Below are positions 14,901 through 22,842 of a stretch of 64,000 bases of DNA, one piece after another. Every line of letters starts with the position of its first letter. The first letter of the stretch is position 1. The notes beneath the pieces were generated by a model. It was not told the DNA's origin and did no database searches. It saw only the letters and a program-made list of their open reading frames with translations. The translations under genes and the position numbers were made by a program. Origin of the DNA: Urophycis tenuis (lineage: Eukaryota > Chordata > Actinopteri > Gadiformes > Phycidae); contig JAXIVH010000021.1 in NCBI GenBank assembly GCA_036785325.1, positions 4,554,628 through 4,618,627 on the forward strand, in the 5' to 3' direction.

Positions 14901-15952
14901 GTGGGCTTCCTGAGGGCCATATCATGTTTGGGAATGTAAACCTGCTTTGATTCTGGCTCCATACCTCCTATCTCAAACTTAAAGTGGCAATATCAAAGAA
15001 CATTTGAGATTGCAACAAAAAAAAAGACCCTCATGAGATTTCTTGCAGAGTTGGAGCGATGAACCTCGTCCCTTTGGCCTCCCATGTGACACGCTGTCTT
15101 TTAGAAGCCATTGCAAACTGAATTTTCGCATTTTGTATGTTGTACCTTTAAAAGGCTTTGCTGCTCTAATGGATCTAATCTGTTTTTGTCAGCCTGTACC
15201 CCCTTGGACGTGTTTTTTCCACAGATTCTGATTGACTGATTCACAGTTCTCAATGACGTTTCAACATTGCTCAGCTCCACCCCGTTTAACTCCCACCTGT
15301 GCCCCGCCTCCAGGTTCTTCGATCGCCACCCAGGAGTTCCCACGGGAGACCGAAACAGCAGAACCACTACAGCCCCCCCTCCCACCGGTCCCCAGCAGCC
15401 AAGCCCGCGAGACCGGGCCGTCCCTCCTCCGGACTCCAGGCACCGCGGTCGTACCTGCAGGCGGGCGGCAAGGCCGAACAAGACTCCTTCCACTCCCCAC
15501 AGAGCAACTCGGCGTCGCGACAGCCGCCGTACCGGAGGCACTCCTCCACGCACGCCGCGGAGCAGGAGCGCGCGTCGGAGGACTTCTCCCGGCGCAGCCT
15601 CCACTACGCGCAGCCTCCGGCCTCTGGTCAGGGCTCGGGGTGCCTACCCAAGCCCCAGCCCTCCTTCCTCTACACATACAACAACACGCACTCCCAGCAG
15701 CACCAGGCGCAACCCGGGGCTCAGGTTCACGATAGCGCGGCCGGCGGCCAGCAGTCCAAGCACAGGCAGAGCTCGGCGGCGGGGGACTCAGAGCCGGGGG
15801 ATGCGGGGCAGGACCTCAACAAGACCGGCTTTAGTTTTTCCATCGCCAAGCTGTACAGCCTGAAGGAGCTGAAGAACAAGGGGAGAGGCTCGCCTTCCCC
15901 GACCAAGAGGAACCCTGATCCCCCAGCGCAAGTACGCAAGAGCACCGGCTAG
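1185..15952 (+). CDS. fam83g: FAM83G/PAWS1-like protein, 3' part of gene (5' exons outside window)
   Basis: Exons placed: 1185-1352 (acceptor CAAG, donor GTGAGG), 4737-4861 (acceptor CTACAG, donor GTCAGT), 5596-8722 or 5596-8713, and 15314-15952 (stop TAG). Phases agree at every junction: 0, then 2 nt completed by 1 nt, then 0. The joined protein reads VVMDLFTDVDIFRDLLDAG, then FMFVDGDKALSGSYR, then TWRSSRLDQ, matching the end of the DUF1669 (pseudo-phospholipase D) domain of FAM83G. In mammals that domain docks casein kinase 1 isoforms and the protein acts in BMP/SMAD1 and Wnt signalling in the cytoplasm. The CK1-binding FxxxF pattern is present as FDRLF, with the nearby Asp of RLDQ. About 1,350 residues are encoded here without the N-terminus, much longer than the roughly 820 residues of human FAM83G, mainly through a low-complexity middle. 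Another FAM83 member is possible but less likely, because the PPIHPGLVDLEKAYLIPYLP segment is FAM83G-like. Confidence 0.85.
1376..1862. repeat. Compound CA / GTGGYATTA minisatellite
   Basis: Blocks of (CA)n of varying length are punctuated about 16 times by a short spacer, GTGGCATTA, GTGGTATTA or TTGGTATTA. The array starts about 24 bp after the donor of the exon ending at 1352. The long His/Thr-rich reading frames across it are artefacts of the repeat. Spacer variants occur in runs (mostly GTGGCATT early, TTGGTATT later), as expected for expansion by unequal exchange or slippage. Confidence 0.9.
1863..4736. other. FAM83G-like intron remainder; no gene seen
   Basis: Besides microsatellites I see no exon. 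Contents: an AATAAT-rich stretch near 2212-2245, a (CA)n tract at about 2614-2662, a small hairpin with arms TGGTTTCATGG at 2746-2776, the palindrome at 3587-3629, and a (TG)n tract at about 4651-4730 that runs into the acceptor of the next exon. Confidence 0.6.
3587..3629. repeat. Perfect 21-bp-arm palindrome
   Basis: Arms 3587-3607 and 3609-3629 are perfectly complementary around a single G at 3608; each arm begins CCCTCCAACTATTTCATG when read 5' to 3' on its own strand. Flanking bases do not extend the symmetry. It could be the core of a foldback element or a recent cruciform-forming sequence. No coding or RNA function is evident. Confidence 0.85.
5073..5463. mobile_element. MITE, about 390 bp, TAGCC...AGACCATCC termini
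   Basis: Terminal inverted repeats are visible: the left end begins TAGCCTGGAGACCATCCTGA and the right end reads the same in reverse complement with small differences (TAGCCATAGACCATCCTGA), continuing into ATCA(T/C)G(T/G)GAC. GTGTGTGC occurs at both flanks and may be an 8-bp target duplication, although the flank is TG-rich. There is no coding capacity. The TAGCC terminus is shared with the MITE at 58808-59260, so both may be products of one hAT lineage. Confidence 0.65.
5596..8722 (+). CDS. fam83g: FAM83G-like large exon: end of DUF1669 and long disordered region
   Basis: The acceptor is TTGCATAG at 5588-5595, directly after a (TG)n tract. The first 40 or so residues finish DUF1669, including the FDRLF motif. 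A short FAM83G-conserved block around 5959-6170 follows (PPIHPGLVDLEKA, YLPTWPEPDP, IGFINVCD). The rest, to about 8713, is rich in Pro, Ser, Thr and Ala with no predicted fold. It has SSTSSENTVSPF near 8330 and a charged, probably helical KWEEHLRRDRESERDQEF near 8547-8600. Two phase-0 donors are possible: GTAAAG at 8714 and GTATGA at 8723, which differ by three codons. Upstream residues of the open frame before 5596 are intron and should not be annotated as coding. Confidence 0.85.
8866..8968. repeat. AT-dinucleotide tract
   Basis: Nearly pure (TA)n, interrupted by ACATGTA and ACATA, lies about 140 bp after the FAM83G-like donor. The reading frame encoding Tyr/Ile repeats across it is a repeat artefact. 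Confidence 0.9.
9682..13234 (-). pseudogene. BED-finger hAT transposase, frameshifted and interrupted
   Basis: Exon 1 (13234-12781) contains a zinc-finger-like CSVC...HALRSHATSKKH segment and ends at a good donor (GCG|GTACGT). Exon 2 starts at 11627 after TTTGCAG and joins in phase (GSLFRRMFPD). It continues through a hAT core (LLFDESLN, SMDGPNVN, CGLHILHGAFKKG) to the C-terminal dimerisation block with LSHGNASVEKGFS near 10180, and then a Lys/Glu-rich probable coiled coil ending with TAA at 9682-9684. Breaks: a frame change between about 10930 and 10860, another near 10430, and an in-frame TGA at 9883-9885 after which the frame stays open for 67 codons. The protein would have cut and moved the surrounding element, but this copy cannot encode it intact. 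The exact start codon is uncertain. Confidence 0.75.
11773..12275 (+). mobile_element. LINE 3' tail nested in the hAT transposase intron
   Basis: The open frame 11858-12253 encodes the C-terminal end of a fish non-LTR retrotransposon polyprotein: RRLAGVSLRDRVRSSVIRE, then LKWFGHLIRMPPGRLP, then RGRPRTRWRDYI, then LPPRPDPG and a stop. Such tails are usually followed by GGATAAGC(A/G)G(A/T)AGAAGATG and short TGA-type repeats, as here at 12248-12285. The fragment lies within the intron bounded by 12780 and 11628. It is 5'-truncated and corresponds to the end missing from the element at 20553-22830. Confidence 0.8.
13436..13636 (+). CDS. THAP-type zinc finger, N-terminal exon or remnant (66 aa)
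   Basis: The ATG at 13436 opens MSGCCVYGCKNWY, followed by a conserved-type Trp (RRRLWLQAI) and the closing CSAHF. This gives the C2CH spacing of a THAP finger (Cys-x4-Cys, then Cys-x2-His), a DNA-binding module of about 80-90 residues found in host THAP proteins and in P-element-like and other transposon proteins. The frame stops at 13634-13636, five residues after the final His, and no clear splice donor is seen there. It is therefore either a truncated remnant or needs a frame change; another frame reads TSPDYVSDCLYNVE just downstream. It lies head-to-head with the preceding transposase gene and convergent to the exon at 13783-14142. Confidence 0.55.
   Translation: MSGCCVYGCKNWYSTGGLKFYRIPTGSRPFQSNRRRLWLQAIKRVDWNEDIIKNARICSAHFISTL
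13783..14142 (-). CDS. Exon resembling the N-terminus of fish YqaJ/SWIM-type TE-linked proteins
   Basis: From the ATG at 14142 the frame encodes about 119 residues with WVDDVSKWPNIQWPDIYTYL, EKLRAYKSLDAYEYVVCGHV and QVLPSQRQG. These blocks resemble, from memory, the start of large repetitive fish and cnidarian proteins that carry SWIM fingers and YqaJ-like nuclease domains. The exon may end at the donor CACAA|GTAAAT near 13786 rather than at the stop. No downstream YqaJ exon is seen in the window, so this is an isolated exon. Two degraded relatives occur at 46620-46690 and 50461-50650. Confidence 0.45.
   Translation of the reverse strand: MAEINGLSTYARGLSAKDCEYYLNKLTLTNGVRLPDPCAINEWVDDVSKWPNIQWPDIYTYLIEKPSVYTREKLRAYKSLDAYEYVVCGHVQDVKYHDIDTDFCVLKSQVLPSQRQGHK
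15314..15952 (+). CDS. fam83g: FAM83G-like last coding exon (C-terminus)
   Basis: The acceptor CGCCTCCAG follows a pyrimidine-rich stretch, and phase 0 matches both possible donors of the previous exon. It encodes about 212 residues rich in Ser, Pro, Gln and His. The end, FSIAKLYSLKELKNKGRG, resembles the FAM83G C-terminus (IPYSKLSQSKHLKARTG in human, from memory). The overlapping frame 15267-15863 is a shadow. The TAG at 15950-15952 is followed by a 25-bp-period duplication (15962-15983 and 15987-16008, GGGGCGTAGGACACGGACGT) and an ATTAAA at about 16081 that could serve as a poly(A) signal. Confidence 0.75.
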   Translation, partial: VLRSPPRSSHGRPKQQNHYSPPSHRSPAAKPARPGRPSSGLQAPRSYLQAGGKAEQDSFHSPQSNSASRQPPYRRHSSTHAAEQERASEDFSRRSLHYAQPPASGQGSGCLPKPQPSFLYTYNNTHSQQHQAQPGAQVHDSAAGGQQSKHRQSSAAGDSEPGDAGQDLNKTGFSFSIAKLYSLKELKNKGRGSPSPTKRNPDPPAQVRKSTG

Positions 15953-18094
15953 CCGGTGCAAGGGGCGTAGGACACGGACGTCTTCCGGGGCGTAGGACAC
16001 GGACGTCTCCCTACACATGAGACCCACCGGTCTGCACGCACAACAAGGCAGTCCACAAGTGATTTTCCAACACCTTGAAAATTAAAACCAAATTAAACAT
16101 TGTGGTGCGTGTTCCCTTACCACACATCGTACACACCAACGTGGCCCGTATCGCAGCGGTTAGGTGACTGTCCAAAACTAATATTTGACATTGTTGTGCA
16201 GTTTCTTTTTTTTTTTGCTGTACAAATACAGGGGAAGACTTGCGCTCCTTCTTGTGGAGTCGTACTCAAAGGCTCGATCAGAGCGATGCTGGGTAATTTT
16301 GTCGTTAAGAACATCCACATAAGGACATAAGGGTTGATATTAAGCTCAGTCCGCCATTGTTTTTAGGCACTGATAGGTATTTGTTAAGTTTATATATTGC
16401 GACAGCCATTGGAGAAATATGAAATTTGTATGTATGACTTTCTGAGGAGGGTAGAAAACGTTTTGTGCACGCTAGGAGACAAGACTTATTAGCAACACCA
16501 AACGGAACCATGATATTCAGGGTGACGTCCACTGTGCATGCCGGACCGGTCTGCCGGAAGCAACCCCGAGTGGGGGACAACTGCTGTACAGCGCCATGCA
16601 GGAGTGGCTCTCATAGATGTATTACACATGTCAGTGAAAATGCTACTAGGAATTCAGACGCTGCGTGATTTACTTCAATGTTGCTGCAAAAACAATAAAA
16701 TTGCTGTCGTTGCATTGATCAAATCGAAAAAGTGATGTAATAAATTAAGTAGTATTGAACATCTGCAGTTATCGGTCTCATTCAACACCAAAGCCTGATG
16801 TTTCATCTGATGTTTGATGTGCTCTATTGATGGTGGACCAGCATGCCAAAGGTTAGTGTGTGTTGAGGTCAAACCTGAAGGAAAGACCGCTCATTAGATG
16901 CTGATGCTGGGGCCTTTGTTTTACCCTCTCTATGTACAAAGGAACACCGATGTTCAGCGCTTTCATGTGCTGAACCGTTCTCAGGTGCATCATTTGTGAT
17001 CAGCAAAAAGTTGCTGCAATGAAAAGCATGCATGGTCACATTAAAACCACTGGACCACAGTTTTAGTATGAGAGGAGATCAACTGAGTAGAATTCATCAT
17101 TGGAAACATTCAGCAATTCTACAATTAACTCCCAATGACTTGAATGTGTTTTCATTACTGTTAAAACAAGAGTTGGGAAATCATAAATCATTGTCATTTG
17201 GCATGCTACTCCTGGGAACCTGACAAATCTGGCCGCGAGACGAGTAATTACGCTCATTCAAAGCTTGTTTATTCAGTGTTTATCTCAGTGCGCAATGCCA
17301 ACGCGACAGACATTGTATTGTATTGTAACTGCCACCTCAACAAGACTGACCAGATGCCATGTGGGCTCACAGCCCAGGAGTACACGCCACTACCCCACTG
17401 CATGGAAAGCGTTAGACTCTGAAACAGGCGAGGCCTCTCCTGGTATGATAATTGGCCTTCTTTAATTGGTTGATTAAAGTTACTTAATATTAAGGCTAAC
17501 CGCCCTGTCCTTCTAACAACTCGGCCACACGGCACTTTGTTCTTTAGTCTCATTTTTTTGTCCACAAACTGAGCGACGCATGTAGAAGACGCAAGTGGTA
17601 TGTTGCCATTGTTAACATCTGTGGAAGGCGCCCAAAAGCTAACATAACCGCACGCAGAAGTTCTTTTGACCAATTATGTTGGCAGTGGATTACATCAAGT
17701 GTGTGTGTGTGTGTGTGGCTTGCCTCACAAAAAATGAAAATAGGAGAAATTGTCTTCAAACATTATAAACAGTTTACCTCCTATACTTAACTGTGTTATA
17801 TACTTTATATTATTTTGTCATTGTTATGCAGCTGTTAAGTTCCGTCGCATCCTTGTACAGGAACCCTACACAACCACTGCCACATGCACACGCACACACA
17901 CACAAACACACAAACACACACTTAGATCAACAGCAACCGGCTCTGCGCACACAGGGAAAAACAAAGAAACACACAACACACACTCAGCAGCCCCCTGGGC
18001 GGGCCTTGCCGCGATCCATCCAGCTCACCCCTCCGACCTCGTGGTACATAATGCTACGCTGCGGGCCCAACACCACCCCCAGAGACAAGGATGA

Positions 18095-18137
<43 letters not shown>

Positions 18138-18950
18138 CATCCTTCCCACACATGTAAATACACACACGCACACACACACACACTCACACACCTCCTCATA
18201 AACATGGGTTGACTCAAGGTCTCTTCAGGGTATTTCTGATCATGTTGACGACCTTGTGAGTCACTCTTCAAGGAGACGGATTTTAATCCTCCTTCTGAAG
18301 ACCTGCTCTATCAGTCCCGTCTGCTGCCATAGATTTCCATGAGCACACACAGCCTGGGGATCGCGCCCAAGTGTCTCTTCCTTCTGTTGAATTTAGGAAG
18401 AACACCGATGATTATTATTCCATCCACTTTCAATTACTCTGCGTCTGATCTCCAAGCTATCGAGCAATCACCGTAAAAGAGTTTGAAACTCAGAGAACCA
18501 GAGAAGAGAGGGAACCAGCAGGAACGAGGAAACAAGCAGGAATACATTCTGATCATTTACGTCAAAAGAAAAGGGAATTTCTCAACCAGTGTTTGAAGAT
18601 CACAAGGCACTCACTGGATCCGGAGTAGCCAATCAAAATGTCTCTCGTGTCCGGGCGTCTCTAATCTTTACTCCCTCTACTTATCAATTACTTGGCAACA
18701 CAAAGGTTTACATAAAGTACACTGCAGGAGAAGTTGTAATTAAAAAAAAAATCCTGGCAGCATAAGGCCAGATTAAAGGAACGTGTTTCTGCCAAACTGA
18801 TGTTTGTGTGTTGTACAACTAACCACACCTCACCCAGCTAAAATATGTGACAGGCGTGTTGACGTGGCAGAGGAGATAAGCAGGCGAGGAGTTGCCCTAC
18901 ATATTTCCCAGGTCAGCGAGATGTAGAGGCTTGTACCATGCTGCCAGTGT
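15953..18950. other. Intergenic region; no gene seen
   Basis: After the presumed FAM83G-like 3' UTR I find no frame with recognisable homology. The only clear structures are CA-rich tracts at about 17884-17920, 18094-18135 and 18160-18185, and a short (TG)n at 17699-17717. Thr/His-rich open frames near 17.8-18.2 kb come from those repeats. Confidence 0.6.
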
Positions 18951-18954
18951 GATG

Positions 18955-18991
18955 CTCACACCTGAACACAGACACTGTGTTCAGGTGTGAG
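18955..18991. repeat. Perfect 17-bp-arm hairpin with 3-nt loop
   Basis: CTCACACCTGAACACAG (18955-18971), loop ACA, then its exact complement (18975-18991). It lies in otherwise anonymous DNA. There is no T-run or coding context to suggest a function. Confidence 0.85.
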
Positions 18992-19446
18992 GAAAGGGTG
19001 TTTGGCGGTTTGAAAGGACGACCTCTTTATGTTGAAGTGTGACATCACAACTTACCCACGACTGGCTTTTTGTCCAGGGCTTTTTTTGTCCAGGGCAAAC
19101 TGCACATCGGCTTGGGAATGGTTTTCCCCCCACCTGGGACAAAGTGGTGATACATTATGAAAAGTGTGGAAGAATCTTAGAGTGAGTGTACAAATTGACA
19201 TCATCTGACGATAATTGTTTCCTGTTAACTTCAGTCGAAGCATCCAGTGCAACGGTCCCGCCGAATTTGCCAATGACCTCCCACCACCATCTTCAGGTCA
19301 TTTTGACCAACGGCAACACGTCACTCTAACAGAGGTGGTGGCTGTTCTGACGAAGGTGAGTCAGCGCCAGGATTAGGGGCCGGATGGTCCTCCCTGTGAG
19401 GGAGGATCCTTATGGACTGGCCCGAACAGCTTCGGAATTTGCTTCC

Positions 19447-19447
<1 letters not shown>

Positions 19448-19477
<30 letters not shown>

Positions 19478-19872
19478 AATACTTTAATGATCCCAGAGGG
19501 AAATTGCTTTAGTTAAAAAAACTCCAGTGGAATGGTAAGATGGTAAAAGGGAAAAGAAAACCAGTGTAGAGAAAAGTCAGAGTGAAATATAAATATAAAA
19601 TGTAAAAATATACATAAATATACACAAATGTAGGCATACCGTTACACTATAAAAGAAATAGCATACGCAAAGAAATAGCACATAATAAATAGAAATTAGA
19701 AATATAGGTCAGTGAAGTTCGTCAATGTCCAAGTTATGAAGTGATAAGTGACAATAATGTGCAAGTGACCACTTAAAGAGAGGCGGTGGCTGACTCTCTG
19801 AGGGAGGTGTTGTGTAGTTTGATGACCACAGGCAGGAATGATTTCCTGGGTCGCTCATAGAACATCCTCAGC
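19448..19872 (-). mobile_element. LINE 3' end (Rex/L2-like C-terminus and tail)
   Basis: Read on the - strand, 19870-19785 encodes MFYERPRKSFLPVVIKLHN, the typical C-terminal motif of fish L2/Rex-like ORF2. It is followed by an A/T-rich 3' UTR and the ending AATTTCCCTCTGGGATCATT. The 3' terminus is a (CTGT)n / (CAGA)n array at 19448-19475. The copy is severely 5'-truncated. Confidence 0.65.
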
Positions 19873-19936
19873 ATAGCAAACTACCAAACGTTTCCAGCTG
19901 CTCATGGAGCCAGATCTTGTTCAAGTAGTAGTTTAA

Positions 19937-20165
19937 GGGCAGCCGCGGCCTACTGGTTAGGGCTTCGGACTTGTAACCGGAGGGTTGCCGGTTCGAACCC
20001 GACCAGTACGAACGGCTGAAGTGCCCTTGAGCAAGGCACCTAACCCCTCACTGCTCCCCGAGCGCCGCTGTTGCAAGTGTTGTTTAAGTGTGTGCTTCAC
20101 CTCACCGAACAGAACACACTGAGTGTTTCACTAATTCACGATTGGGTTAAATGCAGAGACCAAAT
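19937..20165 (+). mobile_element. tRNA-derived SINE (family A), full head
   Basis: The head has an A-box-like TGGTTAGGGCTTCGG and a B box GGTTCGAACCC, then the teleost SINE core GAGCAAGGCACCTAACCCC, ending ATGCAGAGACCAAAT with an A-rich tail. It is a pol III-type SINE head, not a functional tRNA, because the cloverleaf is incomplete. A reverse-orientation, head-truncated copy sits at 37717-37976. Confidence 0.8.
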
Positions 20166-20552
20166 CAAAAGAGTAATTAAAAATAAATAAAGAAATAAAG
20201 TATTGAAGAACATCAACGATAACCCCCATTCCTCAGACAAACCAGAGCCACAAAGGCAGGATTTCCAACCCATTGAGAGTCAGATGTAATCATCCAACAT
20301 AAACTGTGACCTCACCAGACCTTGACCTGTTGCAGTTGCAACATGGTGCCAAGAGGGTTGAGGACGCACTCACACAAGTAGTGACTGAACACCTGCACAA
20401 GATCACATCAATATTCTATCCTCACAGATAGGGCAAATTCAATCAAAAATTTTCGATACCGGTACCGATACCTTCACTTCGATACCGGTTCCTGAACTAT
20501 ATATTTTTTATACCAATAAGATTATAAGATAGATTATAAGATAACAAAAAGA

Positions 20553-22830
20553 ACCATCACCTTACCGTGGTGGAGGGGTTTGGGTGTCCTTATGAACCTG
20601 AGGGCTGTGTTGTCGGGAGCCTTGTGCTCCTGGTAGGGTCTCCCATGGCAAATTGGTCTCAGGCGAAGGGCCAGACAAAGAATGGTTCAAAAGGACTCAA
20701 ATGGAAGAACAATTAAGAGGAGGAGAGACCCTGCCCGGAGGAAGCCCGGGGCCCCCATCTGGAGCCAGGCCCAGAAGGGGGGCCCGTCAGCGAGCGCCTG
20801 GTGGCCGGGTTTGCCACGGAGCCCGGCCGGGCATAGCCCGAAAAAGCAACGTGGCACCCCCCCCCCCCCCCCTCTCTATTCTGTGGGCCCACCACTCACA
20901 GGAAGAACCGTTGGGTCGGGTGCATTGCCAGATGGGTGGCAGTGAAGGTCAGGGACCTCGACGGACCAGACCTGGGCAGCAAAGGCTGGCTCTGGGGACG
21001 TGGAACGTCACCTCTCTGTGGGGGAAAGAGCCGGAGGTGTTGCGGGAGGCGGAGCGCTACCAGTTAGATCTGGTGGGGCTCTCCTCTACGCACAGTCTCG
21101 GTTCTGGAACCGTACTCCTGGATAGGGGTTGGACGCTATTCTTCTCTGGAGTTGCCCAAGGTGCGAGGCGCCGGGCGGGTGTGGGGATACTCACAAGCCC
21201 CCGGCTGAGCGCTGCTATGTTGGAGTTTACCCCGGTGGACGAGAGGGTCGCCTCCCTACGCCTACGGGTTATGGGGGGGAAAACTCTGACTGTTGTTTGT
21301 GCGTATGCACCGAACAGCAGCTCGGAGTATCCGGCCTTCTTGGAGACCCTGAATGGAGTCCTGCAGGGGGCTCCAGTAGGGGACTCCATAGTTCTGCTGG
21401 GCGACTTCAACGCGCACGTGGGCAATGATGGAGACACCTGGAGAGGCGTGATTGGGAGGAACGGCCTCCCTGATCTAAACCCGAGTGGTCGTCTGTTATT
21501 GGACTTCTGTGCTAGTCATGGACTGTCCATAACAAACACCATGTTCGAACATAAGGTTGCGCATAAGTGTACATGGTACCAGAGTACCTTAGGTCAAAGG
21601 TCGATGATTGATTTTGTAATCGTATCATCAGATCTGAGGCCGCATGTTTCGGACACTCGGGTGAAGAGAGGGGCGGAGCTGTCAACCGATCACCATCTGG
21701 TGGTGAGTTGGGTCAGGGGGTGGGGGAAGACTCGGGACAGACCTGGTAAGCCCAAACGGGTAGTGCGGGTGAACTGGGAACGTCTGGAGGAGGCCCCTGT
21801 CCGAGAGACCTTCAACTCACACCTCCGGCGGCGCTTTTCTGGCATCCCTGTGGAGGTTGGGGACATTGAACCTGAGTGGTCGATGTTCAAAGCCTCCATT
21901 GCTGAAGCTGCAGTGGGAGGCTGCGGCCTCAAGGTCTTGGGTGCATCAAGGGGCGGTAACCCTCGAACACCGTGGTGGACAGCGGTGGTCAGGGAAGCCG
22001 TCCGACTGAAGAAGGAGTCCTTCCGGGATATGTTATCCCGGGGGACTCCGGAGGCAGTTGCAGTGTACCGAAGTGCCCGGAGGGCGGCGGCCTCTGCTGT
22101 GGCAGAGGCAAAGCAGCGGGTGTGGGAGGAGTTCGGAGAAGCCATGGAGAAGGACTTTCGGTCGGCGCCAAAGTGCTTCTGGCGTACTGTCCAACACCTC
22201 AGGAGGGGGAAACGGGGAACCATCCAAGCTGTTTACAGCAAGGATGGAACGCTGTTGACCTCAACTGAGGAGGTAATCGGGCGGTGGAAGGAGCATTTTG
22301 AGGAACTCCTGAACCCGACTAACGCGCCCTCTTTGGTAGAGGCAGAGCTGGAAGCTGATGGGGGATCGTCGTCAATCTCCCTGGTGGAAGTCACTGAGGT
22401 AGTCAAGCAACTCCGCAGTGGCAAAGCCCCGGGGGTTGATGAGATCCGTCCAGAAATGTTGAAGGCTTTGGGTGTGGAGGGCCTGTCGTGGATGACACGG
22501 CTCTTCAACATCGCGTGGAGGTCGGGAGCAGTGCCGAGGGAGTGGCAGACGGGGGTGGTGGTCCCCCTGTTCAAAAAGGGGGACCAGAGAGTGTGTGCCA
22601 ATTACAGGGGCATCACACTTCTCAGCCTCCCTGGTAAAGTCTACTCCAAGGTGCTGGAAAGGAGGGTTCGGCCGATAGTCGAACCTCAGATTGAGGAGGA
22701 ACAATGCGGATTCTGCTCTGGTCGTGGAACAACGGACCAGCTCTTCACTCTTGCAAGAATCCTGGAGGGGGCCTGGGAGTATGCCCATCCGGTCTACATG
22801 TGTTTTGTAGATCTGGAGAAGGCGTTGATA
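20553..22830 (+). mobile_element. APE-type non-LTR retrotransposon, 3'-truncated
   Basis: The 5' leader starts near 20553 with ACCATCACCTTACCGTGGTG, a beginning seen in many fish copies of this LINE (from memory). An open reading frame to 22842 covers endonuclease and part of the RT. The element breaks off at about 22828 inside RT motif A. Loss of the 3' end is unusual because LINE insertions are normally 5'-truncated. Sequence just upstream (20432-20510) contains repeated GATACCGGTACCGATACC words. Sequence near 23230-23310 contains CTCGGTACTACCGA and ends ATCCAGCCCTA, like the end of a fish hAT, so this LINE may sit in an older DNA transposon. Confidence 0.75.
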
Positions 22831-22842
22831 GCATTGGCATAG
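20653..22842 (+). pseudogene. LINE endonuclease-reverse transcriptase, C-terminally truncated (729 aa frame)
   Basis: Domains in order: a Pro/Gly/Arg-rich leader (residues 1-115); an apurinic-type endonuclease starting LALGTWNVTSL, with GDFNAHVGND and STDHHLVVSW catalytic-type motifs (to about 345); a linker; then RT fingers with GKAPGVDEIRPEML, GVVVPLFKKGD, NYRGITLL and CGFCSGRGTTDQLF. The frame ends at FVDLEKA, exactly where the palm motif normally continues YDRVP, so the catalytic YxDD box is absent. The endonuclease part has no stop, suggesting a fairly young insertion. Automated pipelines often mislabel such frames as a host gene. The protein would act in target-primed reverse transcription, but this copy cannot prime or copy RNA. 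Confidence 0.8.

Noticed and set aside
15267..15863. Alternative frame in the last FAM83G-like exon
   Set aside because: Only the frame ending at 15952 matches the phase of the previous exon and the FAM83G-type C-terminal motif.
20653..22842. 729-residue frame as a host endonuclease or developmental gene
   Set aside because: Endonuclease plus RT motifs and the typical 5' leader identify a LINE; database labels for such frames as host genes are common misannotations.
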